NCBI GenBank assembly: GCA_900473915.1 | Contig: UCNG01000001.1 | Span: 62,001-126,000 of the forward strand | Source: Hyphomicrobiales bacterium | Lineage (GTDB): Bacteria; Pseudomonadota; Alphaproteobacteria; Rhizobiales; Rhizobiaceae | Direction of reading: 5' to 3' | Length of the DNA stretch: 64,000 bases | Shown here: positions 37,322 through 45,630 of the stretch, piece by piece | Numbering within the stretch: the first letter of the stretch is position 1 | Layout: every line of letters begins with the position of its first letter | The notes under the pieces: generated by a model | Seen by the model: the letters and a program-made list of their open reading frames with translations, nothing else | Database searches by the model: none | What the model was told of the DNA's origin: nothing | Translations under genes and position numbers: made by a program

Positions 37322-38563
37322 TCAGGTCCGTCCCTGCAAGTGGCGGGCCTTGCGCAATTGCGGGAACATCGCTGCCCATGCAATGGCGACGGCGATAGAT
37401 CCCAATCCGCCGATGACGACTGCGGGAACAGCGCCAATGGCGGCCGCCATCAGACCGGCACGGAATTCGCCCAGCTCGTTCGATGCGCCGACAAAGACCA
37501 TGTTCACCGCGTTGACGCGACCGCGCACGTGATCGGGCGTCCACAGCTGCATCAGCGTTTCGCGAATGTAGACGCTGATCATGTCAGCGGCACCCGCAAG
37601 CGCCAGGGCAATGACGGACAGCCAGGTCAGTGTCGAGACACCGAAGATAATATTGAAGAAGCCGAAGAGGCCGACGAATACGAACATCACCCGGCCCGCA
37701 TGATCGCGGATGGGGTGCCCGGCCAACCAGATTGCCGTCAGAACAGCGCCGATGCCGGGAGCGGAGCGCAGCAGGCCCAGGCCCCAGGGGCCGAGATCGA
37801 GAACGTCGCGCGCATAGACGGGCAACAGGGCCACCGTTCCGCCGAGGAGAACGGCGAACAGGTCCAGTGAAATCGCGCCCAGAACGATCTTTTCCTTCCA
37901 GATATAGCGGAAGCCGGCCAGCATGCTTGTCAGCGAGCGCTGTTCGGCAAGTGTGTGCTGCTTGGGCTTTGGAATGGAAAAGATCAGAAACGAGCCAATC
38001 AGCAGGAAGACCGTTGCAACGGAATAGGCCGCTACCGGCGAAATGCCGTAAAGAAGGCCACCGGCAACGGGACCGACGATCGTGGCCACCTGCCATGCCG
38101 ATGAATTCCACGACACGGCATTGGCGAAATCCTCGGTTGGAACGAGATTGACGACCAGCGATGCTGAAGAGGGTCCGAGAAATGCGCGCGCCACGCCGAA
38201 AAGAGTCAGTGCGGCAAAAACAGTCAGGGGCTCGAACAGGCCGACGAGGGTCAGGCCGAGCAGCAATGCGGTCACCACGCTTTCCAGAATGAGCGAAAGT
38301 CCCATGATGAAACGCCTGCCGAAGCGGTCGGCAGCGGCACCGGTTACCAGGACCAGCAAGAGGGCCGGTAGAAATTGCACCAGCCCGACCATGCCCAGAT
38401 TGAAGGCGTCGCGGGTGAGATCATAGATCTGCCAACCAACCGACACGCTTACGATCTGAACCGCAAATGCGCTCAGGAAACGGGCGCCCCAGTATTTTTT
38501 GAAGGCGGAGTGCCGGAACGCGGCATAACGATCCGCAGAAGAAGCATCGGTGGAGGAGGGCAT
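37322..38563 (-). CDS. MFS transporter, EntS-like exporter
   Basis: A major-facilitator protein of 413 residues with 12 transmembrane helices. GAAADRFGRRFIMGLSL near residue 75 is the loop 2-3 motif, and the segment VRGRVNAVNMVFVGASNELG near 342 resembles the MFS_3 (enterobactin exporter EntS) group. The substrate is unknown and no siderophore genes are near. Upstream lies a copy of the dispersed repeat at 38580. Confidence 0.85.
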   Translation of the reverse strand: MPSSTDASSADRYAAFRHSAFKKYWGARFLSAFAVQIVSVSVGWQIYDLTRDAFNLGMVGLVQFLPALLLVLVTGAAADRFGRRFIMGLSLILESVVTALLLGLTLVGLFEPLTVFAALTLFGVARAFLGPSSASLVVNLVPTEDFANAVSWNSSAWQVATIVGPVAGGLLYGISPVAAYSVATVFLLIGSFLIFSIPKPKQHTLAEQRSLTSMLAGFRYIWKEKIVLGAISLDLFAVLLGGTVALLPVYARDVLDLGPWGLGLLRSAPGIGAVLTAIWLAGHPIRDHAGRVMFVFVGLFGFFNIIFGVSTLTWLSVIALALAGAADMISVYIRETLMQLWTPDHVRGRVNAVNMVFVGASNELGEFRAGLMAAAIGAVPAVVIGGLGSIAVAIAWAAMFPQLRKARHLQGRT

Positions 38564-38579
38564 TGCTCACAACATCTAA

Positions 38580-38645
38580 AGCATTTCCGAGCAAAAACTG
38601 CGAAGCGGTTTGCTTCGGATAATGCGCAACAACAACAAGATAGAT
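38580..38645. repeat. Dispersed repeat, partial copy C
   Basis: This segment aligns with the first two thirds of the copy at 13328: AGCATTTCC, AGCAAAA, GCGAAGCGGTTT, AATGC and AGATAG blocks occur in the same order with small indels. It lacks the GGAACCGCTC end. It starts 17 bases before the MFS start codon, so it lies within that gene's 5' region. Confidence 0.6.
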
Positions 38646-38729
38646 GTTACTTACAGTATCCTTCCCATGATCGGAACCACTTTTTGTGACCTGCTGTCCG
38701 TGTTGAGAGAAATGCGCCGTTGAAAAGAA

Positions 38730-38753
38730 AAAGGCCGGCTTGAACCGGCCTTT
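38730..38753 (-). terminator. Intrinsic terminator after aqpZ
   Basis: AAAGGCCGG and CCGGCCTTT pair around a six-base loop. On the minus strand the stem is followed by TTCTTTTC. It lies 20 bases past the aqpZ stop. Confidence 0.8.
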
Positions 38754-38773
38754 CATCGTGTTGTCGTTCTGGA

Positions 38774-39460
38774 TCAATCCTTGCCGAGAAGGCCTTTCCA
38801 GATGATCGCGCCGATAGCTGCGCCGACGAGCGGTGCAACCCAGAACAGCCAGAGCTGACCGAGTGCTGCGGTTTCGGCAAACAGAGCGACGCCGGTCGAA
38901 CGAGCCGGATTGACGGACGTATTGGTGACCGGGATCGAAATCAGGTGGATCAGGGTCAGGCCAAGACCGATGGCAATCGGGGCAAAACCAGCCGGAGCGA
39001 TGGAAGAGGTCGATCCGAGAATGATGATGATGAAAAACGCCGTGAGGACGATTTCAATAAGCAGGGCTGCCGTCAGGCTGTAGCCGCCGGGCGAGAGTTC
39101 GGCGTAACCGTTGGAGGCAAAGCCGCCCGCGGTGAAGCCCGCCTTGCCGGAAGCGATGACATAGAGCACCGCTGCAGCAGCGATTGCGCCCAGAACCTGT
39201 GCAACCCAGTACGGGATAAGGTCCTTTGCCGGAAGCCTGCCGCCAATGACGAGGCCCAGCGAGACGGCGGGATTGAAATGGCCGCCGGAAATACCGCCAA
39301 CGGCATAAGCCATGGTCAGGACCGTCAGACCGAAGGCGAAGGCAACGCCGAGAAAGCCGATGCCCAGTTCAGGAAAGGCTGCGGCGAGGACGGCGCTGCC
39401 GCAACCCCCGAATACAAGCCAGAATGTTCCGAAAAATTCAGCCGACAATTTGTTCAGCAT
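38774..39460 (-). CDS. aqpZ: Aquaporin Z
   Basis: A water channel of 228 residues and six transmembrane helices. Both pore motifs are present: NPA at 63-65 in [11 protein letters not shown] and NPAR near 186 in [11 protein letters not shown]. The Arg after the second NPA and the His in [11 protein letters not shown] form the narrow water-selective filter rather than a glycerol filter. The ATG is preceded by GGGGATTTCC. The gene is monocistronic with its own terminator. Confidence 0.96.
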   Translation of the reverse strand: MLNKLSAEFFGTFWLVFGGCGSAVLAAAFPELGIGFLGVAFAFGLTVLTMAYAVGGISGGHFNPAVSLGLVIGGRLPAKDLIPYWVAQVLGAIAAAAVLYVIASGKAGFTAGGFASNGYAELSPGGYSLTAALLIEIVLTAFFIIIILGSTSSIAPAGFAPIAIGLGLTLIHLISIPVTNTSVNPARSTGVALFAETAALGQLWLFWVAPLVGAAIGAIIWKGLLGKD

Positions 39461-39835
39461 GGAAATCCCCAGGGTTGGTGTAGTGAAACTGCCGCATGCG
39501 AATCATTTAGCAAGAAGCATATAATCACCTTTTTCTTTCGGCAATCATGTTTAACTTGATCGAAGGTGTCTGTTTCCTGTGGATTTATCCCCTCATCTCA
39601 GTAAACAGGGAGGCTATTCTTCTTATATTCGAACTTGCTTTTATATCTCTTCTAATTCGGGTTCAGGCGGACATTCAACGTCGCCCGACCGGAGTTTTTA
39701 AAGCCGTCGAACCCGTCTGGCTATATTGCGGAAAGGGGGCGCGGCACGTTATAAGCACAGATGTCGAACGGGCGACGCTCTCCATCGCAGAAGCGATTGG
39801 CGGGTGGTTCGCGGGGCAGATTGGAGTTGTCAGCC
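39461..39835. other. Gene-free region between aqpZ and the small lipoprotein
   Basis: This 375-base stretch holds the divergent promoters. One open frame begins at 39547 and runs through the lipoprotein gene in another frame, but it lacks a ribosome-binding site and typical codon use. I rejected it. A candidate promoter near 39726 is listed separately. Base composition is AT-richer than the flanks at 39540-39660. Confidence 0.4.
39726..39755 (+). promoter_or_regulatory. Candidate promoter for the small lipoprotein
   Basis: TTGCGG (39726-39731) and TATAAG (39750-39755) are 18 bp apart. The -10 element is close to consensus, and the start codon of the lipoprotein frame lies 80 bases downstream. 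Confidence 0.35.
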
Positions 39836-40108
39836 TTGAACACTCATCGTGGGACGAAAACGCAAAGGCTCGTTTCAGGAGCGGTCAAGGTCGTTCCCAT
39901 TGTTGCAGCTCTGTCGGGCTGCACGGCGACGGCATGGACGGAAAAGGTGAAGATCGACAGCACGCCAATGCCGACCGAGTGCGCGGGCTGGCAGAAGATC
40001 GATCTCAAACAGCGCACCACATTGGTTCTGCTGCGTGAAGACCCGCGCCTCGTGGTCGAAATCGACTCACATAATCTCAAGGGCCGCAACCTCGGCTGCT
40101 GGCAGTAA
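39836..40108 (+). CDS. Small predicted lipoprotein with C-GW...HN...CW pattern
   Basis: Read from a TTG with GGAG nine bases upstream, the 90-residue product has a basic N-terminus, a hydrophobic run VKVVPIVAA and the lipobox LSGC, so Cys would be lipidated near residue 29. The mature 62 residues contain ECAGWQKIDL and end IDSHNLKGRNLGCWQ. Small phage-borne Rhizobiales proteins often show a similar C-x-G-W...HN...G...C-W layout near lysis genes, which suggests a prophage-derived origin; that comparison is from memory. No other phage gene is near. The start is uncertain. Confidence 0.55.
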   Translation: MNTHRGTKTQRLVSGAVKVVPIVAALSGCTATAWTEKVKIDSTPMPTECAGWQKIDLKQRTTLVLLREDPRLVVEIDSHNLKGRNLGCWQ

Positions 40109-40117
40109 CCTGCCACT

Positions 40118-40744
40118 TCAGGTCGGGGAAGCCAGTCGCACATCGATTTTCTCGACGGTGCCGCGCAGCGCTGGCAGCATGGTTTCGAAGTCGATATAAG
40201 CACCTGGTTTCAAGATTGTTTCCCCGGGCGCCAGACGGCGTTCGCGTTTGCTGCCGTCGCTATAGGTAATCATGACGATCAGCGGCGGCGCGGCGCGTTC
40301 TTCGGATGTAGTGTTCCGGATGCGTCCGCCGACATTCAGAATATCGCCCTTATCATGCACGCCGACGCTGGTTTTGAGATTGGTCAGTTGAAGCGCCGAA
40401 ACGAGTGGCAGGATCGATTGTCCGCCGGAAGCGGGCTTGTCGGCAAGCAGCGTATATCCCCCTGCGATCCAGAAAGCCGTGGTCGCGCAAAGAGCGACGA
40501 AAACCCAATATCCGAATCCGGGCCAATCGCTGGCCGGACCGGTTTCCGACAGGAATTTGCGTGAAGCGAGCGGCTTTTGCGAAATGACGGAGGAGAAGAA
40601 TTTTGGGCGAGGCGAAACCGGGAGAATGGTTTCGAATTCGGCGTCCTCGACCGCCCCCTCATCAGAAACAAACCATGCCGCCGGAATTTTTCCACGCGAA
40701 GACGCACGCGATATCTGCGCTGTCGATGGGTGTTTCGCCATCAT
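40118..40744 (-). CDS. Single-pass membrane protein, DUF3426-like
   Basis: The 208-residue product has a hydrophilic N-terminus (1-92), one transmembrane helix (about 93-115; GYWVFVALCATTAFWIAGGY) and a beta-rich C-terminal domain containing ILNVGGRIRNTTSEERAAPP and LAPGETILKPGAYIDFETML. That domain resembles DUF3426, found in alphaproteobacterial proteins with an N-terminal MJ0042 zinc finger located beside ftsE. Here no CxxC finger is visible, so the N-terminus seems replaced or lost. The ATG was chosen for AAGGAAG upstream. It is divergent from ftsE with a CtrA box between them. Confidence 0.65.
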   Translation of the reverse strand: MMAKHPSTAQISRASSRGKIPAAWFVSDEGAVEDAEFETILPVSPRPKFFSSVISQKPLASRKFLSETGPASDWPGFGYWVFVALCATTAFWIAGGYTLLADKPASGGQSILPLVSALQLTNLKTSVGVHDKGDILNVGGRIRNTTSEERAAPPLIVMITYSDGSKRERRLAPGETILKPGAYIDFETMLPALRGTVEKIDVRLASPT

Positions 40745-40865
40745 GACGTCATCTTCCTTTGCGTTTTTCGCTCCTTCGGCCGATGCCACACACTGGCTCA
40801 TAATGGTTAATGCTTTCTGGCTACAGCTGCGGGCCCTTACTTTTTTCGAGTACATGGGTCGGGAT

Positions 40866-40880
40866 TTAACCAAACATTAA
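40866..40880 (+). promoter_or_regulatory. CtrA-type box between ftsE and its divergent neighbour
   Basis: TTAA (40866-40869), seven bases, TTAA (40877-40880) followed by CC match the CtrA consensus TTAA-N7-TTAA exactly. It lies 80 bases before the ftsE start and 122 before the divergent gene's start. Confidence 0.65.
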
Positions 40881-40960
40881 CCATAGGGGATAAAGGTCGA
40901 TCTGATATCGATGTCATCCGTGCGCCTGTCAGCGTACGGGCAATTTAAGAGAAACAGCCG

Positions 40961-41620
40961 GTGATACGTTTTGAGAATGTCGGCCTGCGATATGGAATGG
41001 GTCCTGAGATCCTGCGCGATGTCAGTCTCCATATTCCGCCGCGTTCATTCCAGTTCCTGACCGGCCCTTCCGGGGCGGGAAAGACTTCGCTTATGCGCCT
41101 TCTCTTCATGGCGCTGAAGCCGACGCGCGGTCTTATCAATATTTTTGGCAAGGACGTTGCGCGGCTCAATCATGCGGAAATCCCGCTTATGCGCCGCCGC
41201 ATCGGTATCGTGTTTCAGGATTTTCGCCTGCTCGACCATATGACCACATACGAGAATGTGGCGCTTCCGCTGCGCGTGCGCGGAAAGGAAGAGGCGACCT
41301 ATCGTCATGAGGTGGAAGAGCTTTTGCACTGGGTAGGGCTGGGCGATCGCATGAATGTCTTGCCGCCGGTTCTTTCGGGCGGTGAAAAGCAGCGCGCCGC
41401 AATCGCGCGGGCGCTGATCGATCAGCCGGAACTGCTTCTCGCCGACGAGCCGACCGGCAATGTCGATCCGCCGCTTGCAAAGCGTCTCTTACGTCTTTTC
41501 ACCGAGCTGAACCGCTCGGGAACGGCTGTCATCATCGCGACCCACGATCTGTCCCTGATGGATCAGGTCGATGCGCGGCGCATGATCCTCGAACATGGGC
41601 GGCTCGACATCTATGATTGA
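40961..41620 (+). CDS. ftsE: Cell division ATP-binding protein FtsE
   Basis: FtsE is the ATPase of the FtsEX complex, which activates septal peptidoglycan hydrolases. The 219-residue protein has Walker A GPSGAGKTS (35-43), signature LSGGEKQRAAIARAL near 139-153, and Walker B LLLADEPTGNVDP near 159-171. The start is a GTG after AAGAGAAA. Its stop overlaps the ftsX start by eight bases, indicating coupled translation. A CtrA box lies upstream. Confidence 0.95.
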   Translation: MIRFENVGLRYGMGPEILRDVSLHIPPRSFQFLTGPSGAGKTSLMRLLFMALKPTRGLINIFGKDVARLNHAEIPLMRRRIGIVFQDFRLLDHMTTYENVALPLRVRGKEEATYRHEVEELLHWVGLGDRMNVLPPVLSGGEKQRAAIARALIDQPELLLADEPTGNVDPPLAKRLLRLFTELNRSGTAVIIATHDLSLMDQVDARRMILEHGRLDIYD

Positions 41621-42638
41621 TGCAAAGAACGCCTTGCAACGCAAGCTGGAGGATGTCCGGGTCCGTTTCGAGGACCTCAAGGACATGCTGCTCGTTCGTA
41701 TCGGCAAGCGCCGGAAACGCCAGGGACCGAGCCCCATCGTTCCCGACGGCAGTGTGACCGGCACGGCACTCGTCATCGTGATCGCCATCATGACCTTTCT
41801 GGCATGTCTGACGATGGGCGGCGTGACGCTTGTTCGCGCCTCGGCGGCTGCATGGCAGAGCCAGATCGCACGCGAGGCCACGATCCAGATCCGGCCAGTC
41901 GACGGACAGGACATGGAAAAGGCGCTGGCTGAGGCAAGCGAGATCGCGCGGGGTTTTGCCGGCGTGAAGGGCACCAGCATTATCGACAAGGCGGCCACCG
42001 CGCGGCTGCTCGAACCATGGCTCGGCAGCGGCCTCAATGTCGATGAATTGCCCGTGCCGCGGCTGGTCGTAGTGACGATTGATGAGCCTGCCCCGCCTGA
42101 TTTCGAAACCATGCGGGCTGAAATCACACGCGCCATTCCGGCTGCGACTTTCGACGATCATCGCACCTGGGTCGACAGGCTGGTCTCCATGGCACATACG
42201 ACGGTGTTCGTGGGTACAGGGGTTCTGTCGCTTGTGATCGCGGCGACCGTTCTGACCGTAATCTTTGCCACACGCGGGGCGATGTCCGGCAATGGCCACA
42301 TTATCGAGGTGCTGCACTTCATCGGCGCCGAATCAAAATTCGTGGCGCGCGAGTTTGAATGGCATTTCTTCCGCACGGCGCTTAAGGGAGCATTGTGCGG
42401 AGGAGCAGCGGCGATGCTGGTTTTCCTGATCTTTTCCTGGTGGGCGTCGAGCCACATGGCGACGCCTGAAGGTGATCAGGCGGCTGCCATGTTCGGTAAT
42501 TTCGCTATCGGGCGGGACGGCTATATCGGGGCGGGCATCATTATCATTCTGGTGAGTTTTCTCACCATGCTGACCAGCCGGCTGACGGTAATCCGCCAGC
42601 TCGCTACCATGGACGGCCCGGGGGTGCGCTCCGAATGA
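41613..42638 (+). CDS. ftsX: Cell division protein FtsX
   Basis: FtsX is the four-helix permease-like partner of FtsE. The 341-residue protein has a cytosolic N-terminus, TM1 near residues 55-80 (ALVIVIAIMTFLACLTMGGV), a periplasmic loop of about 110 residues, then three C-terminal helices. The conserved segment VLHFIGAESKFVAREFEWHF near 238-257 is the FtsX hallmark. The ATG chosen overlaps the end of ftsE; a GTG six codons earlier is possible. An ATG of the next frame overlaps its stop codon as ATGA. Confidence 0.93.
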   Translation: MIDAKNALQRKLEDVRVRFEDLKDMLLVRIGKRRKRQGPSPIVPDGSVTGTALVIVIAIMTFLACLTMGGVTLVRASAAAWQSQIAREATIQIRPVDGQDMEKALAEASEIARGFAGVKGTSIIDKAATARLLEPWLGSGLNVDELPVPRLVVVTIDEPAPPDFETMRAEITRAIPAATFDDHRTWVDRLVSMAHTTVFVGTGVLSLVIAATVLTVIFATRGAMSGNGHIIEVLHFIGAESKFVAREFEWHFFRTALKGALCGGAAAMLVFLIFSWWASSHMATPEGDQAAAMFGNFAIGRDGYIGAGIIIILVSFLTMLTSRLTVIRQLATMDGPGVRSE

Positions 42639-42904
42639 GAACCTTCTCCGATACAGGCGCTTTCAAGGCGAGATTTTCGACCGCTTCTCCGACTTCTCGC
42701 CGCAATGCCGGCTATGATGGAAGAAGAGATGGTGCGCGAATCCCGCAAGTGCTATCGGGTGGGCGACGGTCGCATGATGATGCAGTGGCACAGAAGCAGG
42801 CAGCAAACGGATTTTCCACGGGAGATGTGGTCTGGCGGCGCAGCCGGAACCGCGTTTCCCTGCAATCTTTTGCACTTGCGTCCGGTAATTTCCTATGGTC
42901 TGTC

Positions 42905-43543
42905 ATGATGCGCATGTTCAGACGTTTTCAGCCGGTTTCCATCGTTCTCTTTGCTATCCTTCTGGCGTTCCTCGTCGGCTTCGTCGTGTTTGGTGAAAAG
43001 GTTACCAGCATGCAGCCGCCAGCCATTGACGAGCCCGCCGATGCGATCATCGTTCTGACCGGCGGCCAGTCCAGAATTCAGGCTGCCGTCAATCTCCTGA
43101 AGGACGAGCGAGGAAAGCGGCTCCTGATCAGCGGCGTTCATCCGGCGACCAATGAAAAGGCGCTGCAGCGTGCGACCCATGCCGATCAGAGCCTGTTTGA
43201 CTGCTGCGTCGATCTCGACCGATCGGCGCTCAACACCATCGGTAATGCCACCGAAAGCGAACGCTGGATTCGCACGAACAACTATCGCCGCGTCATCCTG
43301 GTCACCAACAACTATCATATTCCACGCAGCACGCTGGAAATGTCCTATCGCATGAAGGATGTCGAGTTCATTCCCTATCCGGTCGTGAACGGAGAACGCC
43401 ACGAGCATAGCTGGATTGCCGAAGGCGACACATTGCGCGTGCTCTTCATCGAATATGTGAAGTATCTGGGCGCCGCAGTCCGTGTGGGCGCAAGCGGGTT
43501 GCTTGGAACGCAGCCTGGGCAAAGCGCGACGGCGGAAACCTGA
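42905..43543 (+). CDS. YdcF/ElyC family (DUF218) membrane protein
   Basis: The 212-residue protein starts MMRMFRRFQPVSIVLFAILL with one N-terminal membrane helix, followed by a DUF218 domain (about 45-185). Features are ADAIIVLTGGQSRIQAAVNL, LISGVHPATN, DLDRSALNTIGNATESERWI and VILVTNNYHIPRSTLEMSYR. Relatives SanA and ElyC affect envelope integrity. An in-frame ATG 90 codons earlier overlaps the ftsX stop as ATGA, but the added residues look non-globular, so the shorter form was chosen. It belongs to the ftsEX-plsC run. Confidence 0.85.
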   Translation: MMRMFRRFQPVSIVLFAILLAFLVGFVVFGEKVTSMQPPAIDEPADAIIVLTGGQSRIQAAVNLLKDERGKRLLISGVHPATNEKALQRATHADQSLFDCCVDLDRSALNTIGNATESERWIRTNNYRRVILVTNNYHIPRSTLEMSYRMKDVEFIPYPVVNGERHEHSWIAEGDTLRVLFIEYVKYLGAAVRVGASGLLGTQPGQSATAET

Positions 43544-43569
43544 TCTCTCAATCGGATTACGATTTCCTG

Positions 43570-43695
43570 ATGGAAATAGCCGATCTTCCTGATATATCGG
43601 TGCCGTCACTTTCCGAAGAAAGTCCAGAATTCGTGCGTGATCGTTCGCCGGAAGCCGGAAACGAAAATGCTTTAGCCAGGGTCTCCGCCGACTGA
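43570..43695 (+). CDS. Possible 41-residue ORF coupled to plsC
   Basis: An acidic 41-codon frame begins MEIADLPDISVPSLSEESPE and ends TGATG, where its stop shares one base with the plsC ATG. No ribosome-binding site is visible ahead of it. It may be a coupling ORF or a chance open frame in the 151-base gap. I recognise no family. Confidence 0.3.
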   Translation: MEIADLPDISVPSLSEESPEFVRDRSPEAGNENALARVSAD

Positions 43696-44477
43696 TGCTT
43701 CTCTACCTGCGCTCAATCTTGTTCAATGCGGCGTTTTATATCTGCACAATCGTTCAGATGATCGTCTATACGCCCTTTTATTTCCTGTTGCCCCGCAAGA
43801 AGGCCTGGATCGTGCCGAAGCTGTGGGCGCGGGTCAATCTCTGGCTCCAGAAGCATATTGCCGGAACCGACTGTGTGGTCGAGGGATTGGAGAACATTCC
43901 TGAAGGCGCTTATATCTGCGCGCCAAAGCACCAGTCGGCCTGGGATACCTACGCTTTCCTGCCCTATCTCGATGATCCCGTGCTGATCCTGAAACGGGAA
44001 TTGATGCTCATTCCGCTTTTCGGCTGGTATATCGCCAAGATGAAGATGATTCCGGTGGATCGCGGGTCCCGGGTCAAGGCGCTGCACTCCATCACCAAGG
44101 GAGCGGAAAGGGCGATTGCGGACGGTCGCCAGATTCTCATTTACCCCGAGGGAACGCGCCGTGCGCCGGGCGCTCCGCCGCAGTACAAATATGGCATTGT
44201 CCATCTCTATGAAGCGCTCAATCTGCCGGTGGTGCCAATAGCACATAATGCCGGCCTTTACTGGCCGCGCCGCAAGTTTCTGCGTTATCCGGGAACCATT
44301 CGCGCTCGTATTCTGCCGCCCATTCCGCCGGGCCTGCCGAAAGAGGAATTCCTCAAGCGGCTGATCGAAACGACCGAGACGGCTTGCGATGAATTTCTGG
44401 TCGCGGCCAGCCGCGATCCCAACCCGCCCCCGATGCCGCCGACCGCCGTTCAAAGACTGAACGAGCTCGGTGCCTAA
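43695..44477 (+). CDS. plsC: 1-acyl-sn-glycerol-3-phosphate acyltransferase
   Basis: PlsC makes phosphatidic acid from lysophosphatidic acid. The 260-residue membrane-bound enzyme has the catalytic HX4D motif (His79 to Asp84 in KHQSAWDTY), the substrate motif PVDRGSRVKALHSI near 115-128 and YPEGTRRAPG near 150-159. Two hydrophobic helices at the N-terminus anchor it. It follows the YdcF gene in the ftsEX cluster, linking phospholipid supply with division genes in position. Confidence 0.93.
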   Translation: MLLYLRSILFNAAFYICTIVQMIVYTPFYFLLPRKKAWIVPKLWARVNLWLQKHIAGTDCVVEGLENIPEGAYICAPKHQSAWDTYAFLPYLDDPVLILKRELMLIPLFGWYIAKMKMIPVDRGSRVKALHSITKGAERAIADGRQILIYPEGTRRAPGAPPQYKYGIVHLYEALNLPVVPIAHNAGLYWPRRKFLRYPGTIRARILPPIPPGLPKEEFLKRLIETTETACDEFLVAASRDPNPPPMPPTAVQRLNELGA

Positions 44478-44615
44478 CCCTCACAGCATGTTAACGGCCT
44501 GATCACGTTCAATTGCATTGCGAGAACGACAATTCACCGCGTTTTCTTCAACTTTCGTTTTTCTTGCACACAATCTTGAAACCCGTTATCAGGGCCCGAC
44601 ACGAAAGGACACATC

Positions 44616-45146
44616 ATGAATATTGATGCCATCTCCATCGGCTCCAATCCTCCTGAAGACGTCAACGTCATCATTGAAGTGCCTGTCGGCGGCCAGCCGA
44701 TCAAGTACGAGATGGACAAGAAGGCCGGCGCCCTCATTGTCGACCGCTTCCTCTACACGCCAATGACCTATCCGGGCAATTACGGCTTCGTGCCGCATAC
44801 GCTTTCGGAAGATGGCGACCCGATCGACGTTCTCGTCTGCAACACCCGTCCGCTGGTTCCCGGCTGCGTGATCAACGTGCGCCCGATCGGCGTTCTGGTC
44901 ATGGAAGACAATTCCGGCAAGGACGAGAAGATCATCGCCGTTCCGTCGCCGCACTTGACGCGCCGCTACGAAAAGATTCACGACTATACCGATATGCCGG
45001 AGATCACTCTGAAGCAGATCGCGCACTTCTTTGAACACTACAAGGATCTGGAACCCGGCAAGTGGGTCAAGATCGGCGACTGGGGCGATGAAGATTACGC
45101 TCGCAAGTTCATCGTCGAAGCTATCGAACGCGCCAAGGGCAAGTAA
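44616..45146 (+). CDS. ppa: Inorganic pyrophosphatase
   Basis: Family I soluble pyrophosphatase, 176 residues. The active-site acids Asp66, Asp68 and Asp71 lie in [11 protein letters not shown], with GNYGFVPHT before them and the Lys-bearing DEKIIAVPS after. Hydrolysis of PPi drives biosynthetic reactions. CACGAAAGGACACATC before the ATG holds the ribosome-binding site. The gene has its own promoter region of 138 bases and ends at a strong terminator. Confidence 0.97.
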   Translation: MNIDAISIGSNPPEDVNVIIEVPVGGQPIKYEMDKKAGALIVDRFLYTPMTYPGNYGFVPHTLSEDGDPIDVLVCNTRPLVPGCVINVRPIGVLVMEDNSGKDEKIIAVPSPHLTRRYEKIHDYTDMPEITLKQIAHFFEHYKDLEPGKWVKIGDWGDEDYARKFIVEAIERAKGK

Positions 45147-45168
45147 GCGATAGCTATCCGCTCTATTG

Positions 45169-45208
45169 AAAACAAAAGCGCCCGGCAATGTCCGGGCGCT
45201 TTTGTTTT
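45169..45208. terminator. Strong bidirectional terminator between ppa and the YggT gene
   Basis: A perfect 17-bp stem, AAAACAAAAGCGCCCGG against CCGGGCGCTTTTGTTTT, closes on six bases. Runs of A and T at both ends let it serve both converging genes. Confidence 0.92.
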
Positions 45209-45228
45209 AAGGCTTGCTTATGATGCGC

Positions 45229-45519
45229 TTACAGGAAAAGCGGCAGCAGCGTCGTCCACATGAACTGGCGGATGAAGAAGATAATCAAAAGCAGGATGAT
45301 CGGCGAAATATCGATGCCGCCGAGATTGGGCAGAAGATTGCGGATCGGGCGCAGGACAGGCTCTGTCACCTTGTAGAGAAACTCGCCAATCGACGCCACG
45401 AAACGGTTGCCGGAATTGACGACATTGAACGCATAGAGCCATGAGAAGATGGCACTCGCAATAATGATATAGGTGTAGATATCGAGCGCCAAATCAATGG
45501 TGCGGAACAATGCGATCAT
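45229..45519 (-). CDS. YggT family membrane protein
   Basis: The 96-residue protein has two hydrophobic segments, [20 protein letters not shown] at the start and [18 protein letters not shown] near the end, flanking the conserved [20 protein letters not shown] block near 45-64. YggT proteins are small inner-membrane proteins, often near division or lipoprotein-export genes, with no defined reaction. The start was set at the ATG six bases after AAGGAGG, inside a longer frame. Confidence 0.88.
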   Translation of the reverse strand: MIALFRTIDLALDIYTYIIIASAIFSWLYAFNVVNSGNRFVASIGEFLYKVTEPVLRPIRNLLPNLGGIDISPIILLLIIFFIRQFMWTTLLPLFL

Positions 45520-45630
45520 GGAGGGCCTCCTTGCCAATTGGCCGAGATGTAGCGGTTGCATCGGTCAAGAACAAGGGCTGAGCATTGGAGCGCAGGAATT
45601 TTGAGAAGCGTTCTGCCCGCTTCCAGCCGC

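Noticed and set aside
39700-39790. Possible tRNA-like segment before the small lipoprotein
   Set aside because: No cloverleaf could be formed: the acceptor and T-arm elements do not pair.
39547-40038. 163-codon plus-strand frame overlapping the small lipoprotein
   Set aside because: No ribosome-binding site is seen, its first third lies in AT-rich intergenic DNA, and it overlaps the better-supported lipoprotein frame.
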